A model generated the notes under the pieces. It did no database searches and was not told where the DNA came from. It saw only the letters and a program-made list of their open reading frames with translations. Shown here in pieces: positions 39,315-47,050 of a stretch of 64,000 nt of DNA. This DNA is from Nonlabens sp. Lineage in GTDB: Bacteria > Bacteroidota > Bacteroidia > Flavobacteriales > Flavobacteriaceae. Made by a program: the position numbers and the translations under genes. The first letter of the stretch is position 1; the number at the start of each line of letters is the position of its first letter. Location: positions 75,408-139,407 of the forward strand of contig JAHDIQ010000009.1 in the NCBI GenBank assembly GCA_020630715.1, read 5' to 3'.

Positions 39315-41642
39315 TTAGGAATCTATTATCTCTAATTTAGCAAATCGCAACAATAATTTTTTAAGTCCGCCTACTTGAAAATTGATTTCGGCTTTTTTCT
39401 CGCCACCTATTCCTTCTAAGTTAACAACAGTTCCACGACCAAAACGTCCATGTTCTACAATCATACCAGGAAGTAATTCTCCCTGAAAACCGGATGGTTT
39501 TAAGTTTTGAGCCTTACTCACAGGTCGCATCTTACGCAGTTTACGTATTTGGTCTTCGCTAGGTCTGCTCACGCTAGGTGGTGTCCCGTTTTTAGGTTTA
39601 TTCTGGCGTAGTTTTGACTTATCAGGTTCATCCCATAGATCTGCATCCAGTAATGGCTTGTACCTGTAATCATCCATAGGCGTAGTATATTCCAGATATT
39701 GATCGTCAACTTCTGTAATAAAACGGCTAGGTTCTGCATCTACTAGTTTTCCCCAGCGGTAACGACTTAAGGTATAGGTGAGGTATGCTTGATGCTCTGC
39801 TCTGGTGAGTGCTACATAAAACAGCCTGCGTTCTTCTTCTAGTTCTTCACGAGTATTCATAGACATCGCACTAGGGAAAAGATCTTCTTCCATTCCTACG
39901 ATATAGACATAGGGAAATTCCAGACCTTTTGCTAGGTGAATGGTCATTAAGGATACGCGATCATCGGTATCTTTTTCATTATCCAGATCTGTTGCTAGCG
40001 CTACATCTTCTAGAAATTCTGCTAGCGAGCCACGTGCTTCATCTACTTCTTTTTGTCCTTCTACAAAATCACGCATACCGTTGAGCAATTCCTCAATATT
40101 CTCGATACGTGAGATTCCTTCCTGGGATCCGTCTTTCTTAAGCTCTGTAAGTAAGGCACTTTTCTTAATCACATATTCTGTGAGTTCAAAAACATTCTGA
40201 GTTTCTTCTAAAGCTTGGAAACTTTTAATCATAGTGATAAAGTTCTTCAGCTTTGTTTTAGTACGTGACGCGATGCCTATATCGATGCGGTCTATGTTTT
40301 CTATGACCTCATAAATACTACGGTCATAATGCTTTGCCGCTACAATTAATTTATCCATCGTAGTAGCACCTATACCACGTGCTGGATAATTAATCACACG
40401 TTTTAAAGATTCTTCATCTTTAGGGTTTACGATAAGTCGCAAATAGCCCAAAACATCTTTAACTTCTTTACGCTGGTAGAAACTTAATCCTCCATAAATG
40501 CGATATGGAATGTCCTTTTTACGCAAGGCGTCTTCCATCGCACGTGATTGTGCGTTAGTACGATATAAAATAGCAAACTGGTCATTACCTAACTGATGCT
40601 GCATTTTATTTTCAAAGATGGAGCTAGCTACATAACGACCTTCTTCTGCATCACTCATTAATCGATGCACAATGATTTTAGGACCATCGTTATTTGCGGT
40701 CCACACGATTTTATCTAGTTTGGTTTTATTCTTATCAATAATGGAATTTGCCGCTTCTACAATATTTTTAGTAGAACGGTAATTTTGTTCTAGACGGTAA
40801 GCTTTTACACCTTCATAATCACGCTGAAAATTCAAGATGTTATTAATATTTGCACCACGGAATGCATAGATGGATTGTGCATCGTCACCTACCACACATA
40901 TATTCTGAAATTTATCTGATAGCGCTTTTACAATTAGGTATTGAGAATGGTTTGTATCCTGATACTCATCTACTAGAATGTATTGAAAGCGGTTTTGATA
41001 CTTTGCAAGTACTTCTGGAAAACGATTCAATAGTTCATTAGTACGCAGCAACAAATCGTCAAAATCCATTGCGCCAGCTTTAAAACAGCGCTCTACATAT
41101 TCTTTATAAATCTCACCAAATCTAGGGCGACGCGCCATCGCATCTGCCTCTTGAAGATCTGGATCGTTAAAATAAGCACGCACGGTAATCAGACTGTTTT
41201 TCATACTAGAAATACGTGATGCAATTTGCTTGTATTTATAAACATCTTTATCCAGTCCCATCTCTTTAATAATGGCACTTACCAGTCGTTGTGAATCTTG
41301 TGAATCGTAAATGGTAAAGTTAGATGGATAGCCTAATTTATCTGCTTCCATACGCAGTAATCGTGCAAAAACACTGTGAAATGTTCCCATCCACAGATTT
41401 TTTGCCTCGCTCTGGCCTACGATATCTGCGATACGTTTTTTCATCTCACGCGCGGCCTTGTTAGTAAAAGTTAAAGCAAGGATGTTAAACGCGTCTACAC
41501 CTTGTTGCATGAGGTATGCGATGCGTAAGGTAAGTACTCTGGTTTTACCAGATCCAGCACCGGCGATAACGATCATGGCGCCGTCTTTTTGTAGCACTGG
41601 TGCGCGTTGCGCTTCATTTAATTGAGATAAATAATCTTGCAC
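39315..41642 (-). CDS. UvrD/PcrA-type superfamily 1 DNA helicase
   Basis: A 775-residue 3'-5' helicase. Motifs in order: Walker A AGAGSGKTRVL (about 28-38), ALTFTNKAAREMKKR, the DExx box LVDEYQDTN, VVGDDAQSIYAFRGA, YRSTKNI, LMTIHLAKGLEFPYVYIVG and VALTRAEHQAYLTY. The C-terminal region ends with a short Tudor-like domain (GMIVEHGRFGRGTVV) that in PcrA binds RNA polymerase. Roles: nucleotide excision repair, removal of RecA filaments and replication restart. PcrA versus UvrD naming is arbitrary here. Confidence 0.94.
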   Translation of the reverse strand: MQDYLSQLNEAQRAPVLQKDGAMIVIAGAGSGKTRVLTLRIAYLMQQGVDAFNILALTFTNKAAREMKKRIADIVGQSEAKNLWMGTFHSVFARLLRMEADKLGYPSNFTIYDSQDSQRLVSAIIKEMGLDKDVYKYKQIASRISSMKNSLITVRAYFNDPDLQEADAMARRPRFGEIYKEYVERCFKAGAMDFDDLLLRTNELLNRFPEVLAKYQNRFQYILVDEYQDTNHSQYLIVKALSDKFQNICVVGDDAQSIYAFRGANINNILNFQRDYEGVKAYRLEQNYRSTKNIVEAANSIIDKNKTKLDKIVWTANNDGPKIIVHRLMSDAEEGRYVASSIFENKMQHQLGNDQFAILYRTNAQSRAMEDALRKKDIPYRIYGGLSFYQRKEVKDVLGYLRLIVNPKDEESLKRVINYPARGIGATTMDKLIVAAKHYDRSIYEVIENIDRIDIGIASRTKTKLKNFITMIKSFQALEETQNVFELTEYVIKKSALLTELKKDGSQEGISRIENIEELLNGMRDFVEGQKEVDEARGSLAEFLEDVALATDLDNEKDTDDRVSLMTIHLAKGLEFPYVYIVGMEEDLFPSAMSMNTREELEEERRLFYVALTRAEHQAYLTYTLSRYRWGKLVDAEPSRFITEVDDQYLEYTTPMDDYRYKPLLDADLWDEPDKSKLRQNKPKNGTPPSVSRPSEDQIRKLRKMRPVSKAQNLKPSGFQGELLPGMIVEHGRFGRGTVVNLEGIGGEKKAEINFQVGGLKKLLLRFAKLEIIDS

Positions 41643-41797
41643 GTTTTTCTTTTTCTAGAAGTTACAAGATACGAGTTGGCACAATATTTCTAAACTACGA
41701 TGTTGATTTTTTATGAACGATTTTTGAGGATTTGACTTCTTAGGATTTCGCTTTCGCGAAAGCGGAAACACACCACATTAATTTTCACAAAATCTAT

Positions 41798-42343
41798 TTA
41801 CTCACAATCTGCTTGCACGACTTTATTTTTCCACTGGATCCAGTATTCTTGTAAGCCTTGTGGTGTGGTTTTTAATTCACTGATATGGAGTTTTTGATTT
41901 TTTAAGGTAACGCCAGCGAGTTCCATTTTCCTGCGTTCAATAGCTGGTGTATGATTCCAGCCACCACAATGGTCAAAGGACGTAAACGCATCGCAAGCAC
42001 TAGCTACTTTTTTAAACGGAATTTTTAAATAAAAGGTAACCGTACCAGTTCCCATTCCTTTTGTACTCATTTCTATAGTGTCAAAATCAACCTTACTATA
42101 ATTTGATTCTTTGTACAGTTTTTTGAGTTGGTCACCTACCGCTGTGGACATCTGGTTTGAAAATTGGTGTGCTACATCATCACCTTTTATAAATTCGGGT
42201 CCTGTGTAGGTCCCATAGCAGGAATTTGTAGTGCAGGTGATGTAAGGATTATATGTTTGTAATGATTCATTAGCTTTTGTTGTGGTAGGGTCTGTTTTAC
42301 AACTAAGCAATGCTATCAATAATATGGTGAGTAGTTTGTGCAC
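41798..42343 (-). CDS. Lipoprotein, unknown function
   Basis: I place the start at the GTG at 42343 because it gives a compact lipoprotein signal (VHKLLTILLIALLSC). The longer frame from 42394 has a poor N-terminus. The mature protein of about 170 residues has four or more cysteines (TCTTNSCYG, ACDAF, DHCGGW, and a final DCE), suggesting disulfides. No family recognised. It is the last gene before the cassette array; a palindrome copy nearby (41749-41764) argues it belongs to the backbone. Confidence 0.65.
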   Translation of the reverse strand: MHKLLTILLIALLSCKTDPTTTKANESLQTYNPYITCTTNSCYGTYTGPEFIKGDDVAHQFSNQMSTAVGDQLKKLYKESNYSKVDFDTIEMSTKGMGTGTVTFYLKIPFKKVASACDAFTSFDHCGGWNHTPAIERRKMELAGVTLKNQKLHISELKTTPQGLQEYWIQWKNKVVQADCE

Positions 42344-42423
42344 TATGTTTTTGTATATGTTAAAGATGGGATAAGTTACGCTTGCATTATACAAACTTAA
42401 TTTTACGATGCCTTTATAAATTA

Positions 42424-42552
42424 AGGCGGTTTAATATAACCGTCAGTAACGGCTTAATATACGCAGACTTTTCGGTTAGTCACACACCTTAGCAATTCCG
42501 AATGGATTCGGACGCAGTCGAATCTGCAGTAATTGCGGTTATACATTGTTAG
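42424..42552 (-). repeat. Cassette boundary site, type B (left end of array)
   Basis: A structured repeat about 130 bp long. It closely matches the site at 48176-48310. On the minus strand it starts AACAATGTATAACCG and ends CGGTTATATTAAACCG, so the two ends can pair. It shares the internal box ACTTTTCGGTT with the other sites. The outer arm has GGC where other sites have AAC, so this last site is degenerate, as expected at the end of an array. Confidence 0.75.
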
Positions 42553-43008
42553 CTTTAGCACTTATATTTTCTTTCGTTAAGTAATTTGTCAAATCTCCAT
42601 TTCTCAACTTTTTTAATTCTAAGTATTCTGTCAGCAATTTCAGAATCATATGAACATCTTGAGTTATTAAATCCAATCCAATTTGGAAAGAACTTTTTTG
42701 CCATTTTAAAAATCGATTCATCAAATTTTTTAGAGCGCATAACTCCAACATTATTATTAGGTCCAACAATTAAATACATTCTATGGTTAAGAACATATTT
42801 AAAGGCGTCTTGTAAATGTTGATTCCGACAGTCCCATAATCCTTCATCTTCCCAAATAAACGCTCCTGACATTGTTTCGTATTCCATTTTTGGGTTGTCA
42901 ATTCTAGATTCCGTTGGTAACGTTTCTTTATTCCTAATGAATGTTATCCAAATCCATATTTTTAAAATAAAATTCATTTATAGTTCTGGGTGGTGTATTA
43001 AAGCTAAC
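42548..43008 (-). mobile_element. Gene cassette C6 (orphan protein)
   Basis: The 461-bp unit is delimited by an exact 10-bp inverted pair, GTTAGCTTTA (42548-42557) and TAAAGCTAAC (42999-43008). It holds one minus-strand gene, whose stop lies within the first arm. In a circular form the two arms would form the outer stem of an attC-like site. Confidence 0.65.
42555..42977 (-). CDS. Cassette-encoded orphan protein
   Basis: A reading frame of 140 residues. The first 30 may be spurious, since an internal ATG gives MEYETMSGAFIWEDEGLWDC as a more natural start. No domain is recognised; residues are mixed alpha/beta with many aromatics and lysines. The stop codon lies inside the cassette end sequence (TGCTAAAGCTAAC), so gene and recombination site are tightly packed. 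Single-gene cassette, minus strand like its neighbours. Base composition is more AT-rich than the backbone. Confidence 0.6.
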   Translation of the reverse strand: MNFILKIWIWITFIRNKETLPTESRIDNPKMEYETMSGAFIWEDEGLWDCRNQHLQDAFKYVLNHRMYLIVGPNNNVGVMRSKKFDESIFKMAKKFFPNWIGFNNSRCSYDSEIADRILRIKKVEKWRFDKLLNERKYKC

Positions 43009-43362
43009 GGCTCCGTATATGCAAAGTAGCGCAGTAAATAAGCGATAACTTTTCGGTTTAACACAAGCCTAATCTTAATTTAAATATACGTTAGAAAAGG
43101 CAGAAAATAGATTGTCAATAAAGGGAAGAGTAAAAAAGGAGTCTTAATAGCTGTGGCAAACAAGCTTTTCAAACAATGTTTTGCTATAGCAAAATCAGGT
43201 AGGCCGTATGATGAAACTTAGATTTCTGTATTGCCCAAATAAATAGTGTGAAATAGAAACAAAAAAGGCTCCAGAATCAAACAAATGAATCTATGAGCCT
43301 AGAATAATTGGATCTCAAATTAATGAAAGAAATTGTTGTTTTTTAGTTTAGTTCTTTGTTGT
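43004..43362 (-). repeat. Cassette boundary site, type A, copy 1
   Basis: This site has two parts. The hairpin part, 43004-43094, has ends CTAACGGCTCCGTATAT and ATATACGTTAG that pair with a five-base bulge. A conserved block of about 265 bp follows (to about 43362) and carries an intrinsic terminator on the minus strand. Two further copies lie at 44133-44492 and 46685-47050. Confidence 0.85.
43261..43300 (-). terminator. Terminator in type A site, copy 1
   Basis: On the minus strand AGGCTC ... GAGCCT forms a stem followed by TTTTTT. The same hairpin occurs at 44391-44430 and 46945-46984, once per type A site, ending the transcript of the cassette gene upstream. Confidence 0.85.
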
Positions 43363-43381
43363 CCTTAGTGCTTTCCACAAT

Positions 43382-43708
43382 CTATGTCAAATTCAGATTT
43401 TGATTTAGCAGTTCTACATTGAAATTAATCTTTGCATTTAAAGCTCTAAAAACCTTTAAAATGGTTTCGAATCTTGCATCGGTTAAGTTGTTTTCAATTT
43501 TAGAAATTTGAGCTTTCTGAACCCCAATTAATTCTCCTAATTGCGCTTGAGTTAGTTTTCTTTCTTTTCGTGCTTGCTTTATAGCGTTTCCAATTAAATC
43601 AAGACGTAATTCGTTTTCAAATGCGTCTCTTTTTGGTGTTCCAATTTTTCCGATATGTTTATCGGTTACTTCGTCCAAACTATACGTTTTCATTCCTTGC
43701 TTTTCCAT
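43382..43708 (-). CDS. XRE-family antitoxin (HigA-like)
   Basis: From ATG 43708 a protein of about 108 residues with an XRE helix-turn-helix in its centre (IKQARKERKLTQAQLGELIGVQKAQISKIENNLTDARFETI). It follows the RelE/HigB-like toxin gene by 4 bp. The toxin-first order is the HigBA arrangement. The antitoxin should bind and neutralise the toxin and repress the operon. In the track of cassettes this is the only two-gene unit besides MarC, and such pairs are common in integron arrays, where they prevent cassette loss. Confidence 0.88.
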   Translation of the reverse strand: MEKQGMKTYSLDEVTDKHIGKIGTPKRDAFENELRLDLIGNAIKQARKERKLTQAQLGELIGVQKAQISKIENNLTDARFETILKVFRALNAKINFNVELLNQNLNLT

Positions 43709-43712
43709 ATCG

Positions 43713-44051
43713 TTATTTTTTAGCGTCAAAATATTCTTTCATAATTCTTTCCGTCTTTTTGATTTCATTTTTAGGTGTCTTTTTGGTTTTCTTTTCAATT
43801 CCGTGAGTTGAAATCACAACTGTTTCGATTTTGTCAGTCTTATCCCAAAAAGCAAAGAGTCGGTATTTTACTTTATTATGAAGAGTTCTAAACTCCCAAA
43901 CATTTTCATTTAATTTCTTAAAAAGTTGGTTGTCATTTACAACTTGTGACTTTCTAATGTTATAAATGATTTTGTCTCTTGCTTTTTCAGAAAGTCCATT
44001 TAAGAATTCGTTTGCCTCTTCAAGTAATTGAACCTTAAATTTTGGTTTCAT
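43713..44051 (-). CDS. RelE/HigB-family toxin
   Basis: A 112-residue basic protein with the RelE/ParE fold pattern: EEANEFLNGLSEKARDKIIYNI, then VWEFRTLHNKVKYRLFAFWDK and VVISTHGIEKKTKKTPKNEIK. The C-terminal THGIxKKTxKTPxxEI motif is typical of the HigB/Gp49-like group, expected to cut mRNA at the ribosome. First gene of a toxin-antitoxin pair carried as one cassette (about 43358-44137). Its cassette ends pair over only five bases (GTTGT/ACAAC), weaker than in other cassettes. Confidence 0.9.
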   Translation of the reverse strand: MKPKFKVQLLEEANEFLNGLSEKARDKIIYNIRKSQVVNDNQLFKKLNENVWEFRTLHNKVKYRLFAFWDKTDKIETVVISTHGIEKKTKKTPKNEIKKTERIMKEYFDAKK

Positions 44052-44132
44052 TCATTAGATTTTCTTGCGAAGATAAAAGTTTCTTAATTAGGAAACAAGT
44101 TTAATTGCGAAGACGTTTTATCAGCATTATTT

Positions 44133-44492
44133 ACAACGGCTCCGTATATGAAAAGTAGCGCTTAAAATAAGCGATTTATTTTCGGATTAAATACAAGCCT
44201 AATCTTAATTTAAATATACGTTAGAAAAGAGAGAAAATAGATTGTCAATAAAGGAAAGAGTAAAAAACGAGTCTTAATAGCTGTAGCAAACAAGCTTTTG
44301 AAACAATGTTTTGCTATAGCAAAATCAGGTAGGCCGTATGATGAAACTTACGTTTCAGTATTGCCTAAATAAATAGTGTGAAATAGAAACAAAAAAGGCT
44401 CCAGAATCAAACAAATGAATCTATGAGCCTAGAATAATAGTGTCTCAAATTAATGAAAGAAATTGTTGTTTTTTACCTCAGTTCTTGGTTGT
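44133..44492 (-). repeat. Cassette boundary site, type A, copy 2
   Basis: Same organisation as copy 1, starting ACAACGGCTCCGTATATG and with ATATACGTTAG at 44214-44224. The following conserved block is nearly identical to copy 1 by eye and carries the terminator at 44391-44430. Confidence 0.85.
44391..44430 (-). terminator. Terminator in type A site, copy 2
   Basis: Same AGGCTC/GAGCCT stem and T-run as copy 1, ending the serine-hydrolase transcript. Confidence 0.85.
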
Positions 44493-44498
44493 GGTGCG

Positions 44499-45815
44499 TT
44501 ATTTCTTAACTCCTTTCAATTTAGCTCCTTTCCAGCCCATTTGAACATTGAAACCACCATTTTTATTATCAACAAACTCAAACGATTCGAGTTCTTTCGG
44601 GTCGTCAAAAAAATTGTTTTTTGATTCAGCTTTTAATGTAGCTATTTGTTCTCCATCTTGAAAAACAACTAAATTATTGTTCTCTACTTTAAAAGTCAAT
44701 TCCAAATTACCCATATCTGCAAATGAATACGTTCCCACATATCTCTTTAAAATGTCGGTGGATAGTTTGATAGATTTTCTATTCAACTCTTTCGGAACAT
44801 CATATGGTTGGTTTTCCAATATTTTAGAAAAATCTTCAACTGTTTTCTGAAAAGGAACTTCTTCATAATTCGCTAAAAAAATGAAATTATAATTATAATC
44901 AAGATTTGTATATATCTCAACTCTTATTCCGTCCGAACCTCCACTTTTCTCAATTACACCTGATTCGTTTTGCAATAGCGATGCAAAAGGCTCATTTTTT
45001 ATGTGGTTTAAAAATTTGTTCAGGTCTGAGGCAGTTGAAAATATTCTTGCAGTTTTCAATTCATCTGATAAAACATTATCCACCTGCATAATTTGACCAT
45101 CATTTTTTTCGTGGTTTTTTGCTAATTTTTTTAAATTATTCTTTTTAAGATAGAAATGTGCTCCTGAATTTTTCATTCCTAAAGGTTGGAACACTTCGTC
45201 TGCCAAACATTGGGCAAAAGTTTTGTTAGAAACTTCTTGAATGATAAAATAAACAAGTTCATAAGCCACATTAGAATATTGTTTTTCTGTTCCAGGTTCG
45301 AATAGCAGTTTTTGCTTTTTGGTGTACTCGATTATCTGTTCTGATGACAAATTGATTTCATCTTCTTTAACACTCTCTAAACTTCTTGGAAGTCCTGATG
45401 TGTGGTTTAGCAACATTTCTATGGTTATTTTGTCGCCGTTGGGAAAGTCTGGAATGAACTTTTTGATTGATTCACTTTTTTTGATTTTTCCATCAATCTC
45501 AAATTTTTCAATCAAGTAATGAGCCATTAACTTAGAAACAGAATGAATATCAAATTGAATTTCTTTTGTCACGTAAGTTGTACTGTTTTTATCTTGATTT
45601 AAATTGTATGATTTATGAATAATTATTGTATCATTTTTAAAAGCAAACACAACTCCGTTGAATTTTCCAATTTTATTAAGTACAGAGAAGTACTCATCTA
45701 CTTTTTTATTCAGTTTTTCGGTTTGATATGATGAATAACCTTCTGTTTTTTTACCCTCATTTTTGCAAGAGATTAGAAGAATTAGTAGAAGAAGTATCGT
45801 TAAAACTTGTTTCAT
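44499..45815 (-). CDS. Serine hydrolase lipoprotein (class C beta-lactamase family)
   Basis: A 438-residue lipoprotein (MKQVLTILLLLILLISC) with a beta-lactamase/DD-peptidase domain. Catalytic blocks: SVSK (SxxK) in FDIHSVSKLMAH, the tyrosine motif YSNVAYEL (YxN), and KSGGSDG as the third (KTG-like) box. A C-terminal extension of about 100 residues (RYVGTYSFADMGNLELTF) is a small beta domain often found after such hydrolases. Substrate unknown; true beta-lactam resistance is not implied. Cassette gene C4. Its downstream end is a normal type A site, but its upstream boundary (45834-45967) does not pair with it. Confidence 0.85.
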   Translation of the reverse strand: MKQVLTILLLLILLISCKNEGKKTEGYSSYQTEKLNKKVDEYFSVLNKIGKFNGVVFAFKNDTIIIHKSYNLNQDKNSTTYVTKEIQFDIHSVSKLMAHYLIEKFEIDGKIKKSESIKKFIPDFPNGDKITIEMLLNHTSGLPRSLESVKEDEINLSSEQIIEYTKKQKLLFEPGTEKQYSNVAYELVYFIIQEVSNKTFAQCLADEVFQPLGMKNSGAHFYLKKNNLKKLAKNHEKNDGQIMQVDNVLSDELKTARIFSTASDLNKFLNHIKNEPFASLLQNESGVIEKSGGSDGIRVEIYTNLDYNYNFIFLANYEEVPFQKTVEDFSKILENQPYDVPKELNRKSIKLSTDILKRYVGTYSFADMGNLELTFKVENNNLVVFQDGEQIATLKAESKNNFFDDPKELESFEFVDNKNGGFNVQMGWKGAKLKGVKK

Positions 45816-45833
45816 TATGTTGTTTGGTTCTAA

Positions 45834-45967
45834 TGTACTCGGTCTCGTCTATGAGTAGTTGTGTGAGTTAGTATTGAACTTTCCAAGTAAACACCAAGTT
45901 GAAAATCCGCGAGGATTTTTGTAAGTAGGCGAGTACTAGCAATGAATAATACACATTGTTACCACAC
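45834..45967 (-). repeat. Cassette boundary site, third type
   Basis: On the minus strand it begins GTGTGGTAACAATGTGTA and ends TAGACGAGACCGAGTAC. The 5-base bulge GAGAC matches other sites, but CGAG replaces CGTT. Inner arms AGTACTCG and CGAGTAC pair, and a hairpin ATCCTCGCGGAT lies between. Its sequence resembles a repeat I have seen around flavobacterial hypothetical genes. Confidence 0.65.
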
Positions 45968-45971
45968 GTTT

Positions 45972-46583
45972 TTATACGTTTCCAAAGTAATTACTTACTC
46001 CGCTTAATATACTTTGAACAGCATAAGAAGCTAAAATCAATCCCATAATTTTACTTATGACCGTAATTCCATAATTACCAATTCGCTTGTGAAGATGATT
46101 AGCTCCTAAAAGAATTAAACAAGTAATTCCTATAACTAGTAAAACTAATCCTGTCGTTATTGCTTGCTGTTGGATATTGTAAAGGTGATTATCTGTCATT
46201 AGAACAACAGCCATAATAGCTCCTGGCGATGCTATTGAAGGTATAGCAATTGGAAATATAGTAACGTGTTTATAATCTGTTATTCTATTTTTTTCTTGTT
46301 CAGGTTTTCCATCGCCAAATATCATTGTAAGTGCAAATAAGAAAAGGATTACACCACCTGAAATCTGAAATGCGTCAAGTGAAACAGACATACCCTCTAA
46401 AATAATCTGCCCTATTACAATGAAGAAAAGTAGTATTAGAAATGCGATTACCGATGCACGAATGGCTATCTTTCGTTTATGAATTGAATCAAATTCCTTG
46501 GTAGCCTCAAGGTAAACAGGTATTGAACCAATTGGGTCAATTACTGCAAAAATAAAAAAGATTGTGGTTAATATTTCAGCCAT
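45972..46583 (-). CDS. MarC family integral membrane protein
   Basis: A 203-residue protein with six hydrophobic helices in two related halves, typical of MarC/UPF0056: FFIFAVIDPIGSIPVYL at the N-terminus, LFALTMIFGD in the middle, and IAIPSIASPGAIMAVVLM at the start of the second half. The family was once linked to multiple antibiotic resistance but its transport role is unproven. Its ATG follows the stop of a tiny lipoprotein ORF without a gap. The stop lies about 4 bp from the cassette end. Confidence 0.9.
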   Translation of the reverse strand: MAEILTTIFFIFAVIDPIGSIPVYLEATKEFDSIHKRKIAIRASVIAFLILLFFIVIGQIILEGMSVSLDAFQISGGVILFLFALTMIFGDGKPEQEKNRITDYKHVTIFPIAIPSIASPGAIMAVVLMTDNHLYNIQQQAITTGLVLLVIGITCLILLGANHLHKRIGNYGITVISKIMGLILASYAVQSILSGVSNYFGNV

Positions 46584-46664
46584 TTATTTGATTTTTTTTT
46601 GCTTTTTCTCGTCACAACTAAAAAGTAGTGCAATAATTAAAAAATTTAGAATTTTTGTTTTCAT
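46584..46664 (-). CDS. Tiny lipoprotein (26 aa)
   Basis: An ORF starting at ATG 46664 encodes MKTKILNFLIIALLFSC followed by nine mostly basic residues (DEKKQKKIK). This is a complete lipoprotein signal with lipobox and almost no mature part. Its TAA directly precedes the MarC ATG. It may be a lysis-type or signal-remnant lipoprotein, or a leader for MarC translation. Confidence 0.45.
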   Translation of the reverse strand: MKTKILNFLIIALLFSCDEKKQKKIK

Positions 46665-46684
46665 TTCACTATTTCGTTTTTAAT

Positions 46685-47050
46685 GTGTGGTAACGGTCTG
46701 GTGTATGCTCTTTGCGTGCAAATAAGCGATAACTTTTCGGATTAACACAAGCCTAATCTTAATTTAAATATACGCTAGAAAAAGGAGAAAACGGATTATC
46801 AATAAAGGAAAGAGTAAAAAAGGAGCCTTAATAGCTGTAACAAACAAGCTTTTGAAACAATGTTTTGCTATAGCAAAATCAGGTAGGCCGTATGATGAAA
46901 CTTACGTTTCAGTATTGCCTAAATAAATAGTGTGAAATAGAAACAAAAAAGGCTCCAGAATCAAACAAATGAATCTATGAGCCTAGAATAATAGTGTCTC
47001 AAATTAATGAAAGAAATTGTTGTTTTTTACCTCAGTTCTTTGTTGTGTGC
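46685..47050 (-). repeat. Cassette boundary site, type A, copy 3
   Basis: Starts GTGTGGTAACGGTCTGGTGTATG, of which the first ten bases are the cassette C3 arm. ATATACGCTAG (46768-46778) is the degenerate inner arm. The conserved block and terminator (46945-46984) follow as in copies 1 and 2. Confidence 0.85.
46945..46984 (-). terminator. Terminator in type A site, copy 3
   Basis: Same stem and T-run as in copies 1 and 2, ending the ZipA-domain gene transcript. Confidence 0.85.

Larger units (their letters stand above)
45958..46694 (-). mobile_element. Gene cassette C3 (MarC)
   Basis: The unit is bounded by GTTACCACAC (45958-45967) and its exact reverse complement GTGTGGTAAC (46685-46694). 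It holds the MarC gene and a tiny lipoprotein ORF. The paired ends are private to this cassette. Confidence 0.65.

Noticed and set aside
42539..42769. Minus-strand ORF of 76 codons in the C6 cassette
   Set aside because: Overlaps the longer 42555-42977 frame and runs into the boundary repeat.
43004..47050. Type A repeats considered as insertion sequences or MITEs
   Set aside because: No transposase and no flanking target duplications; their position exactly between single genes and the cassette-specific arms fits recombination sites better. A MITE origin of the inner 265-bp block remains open.
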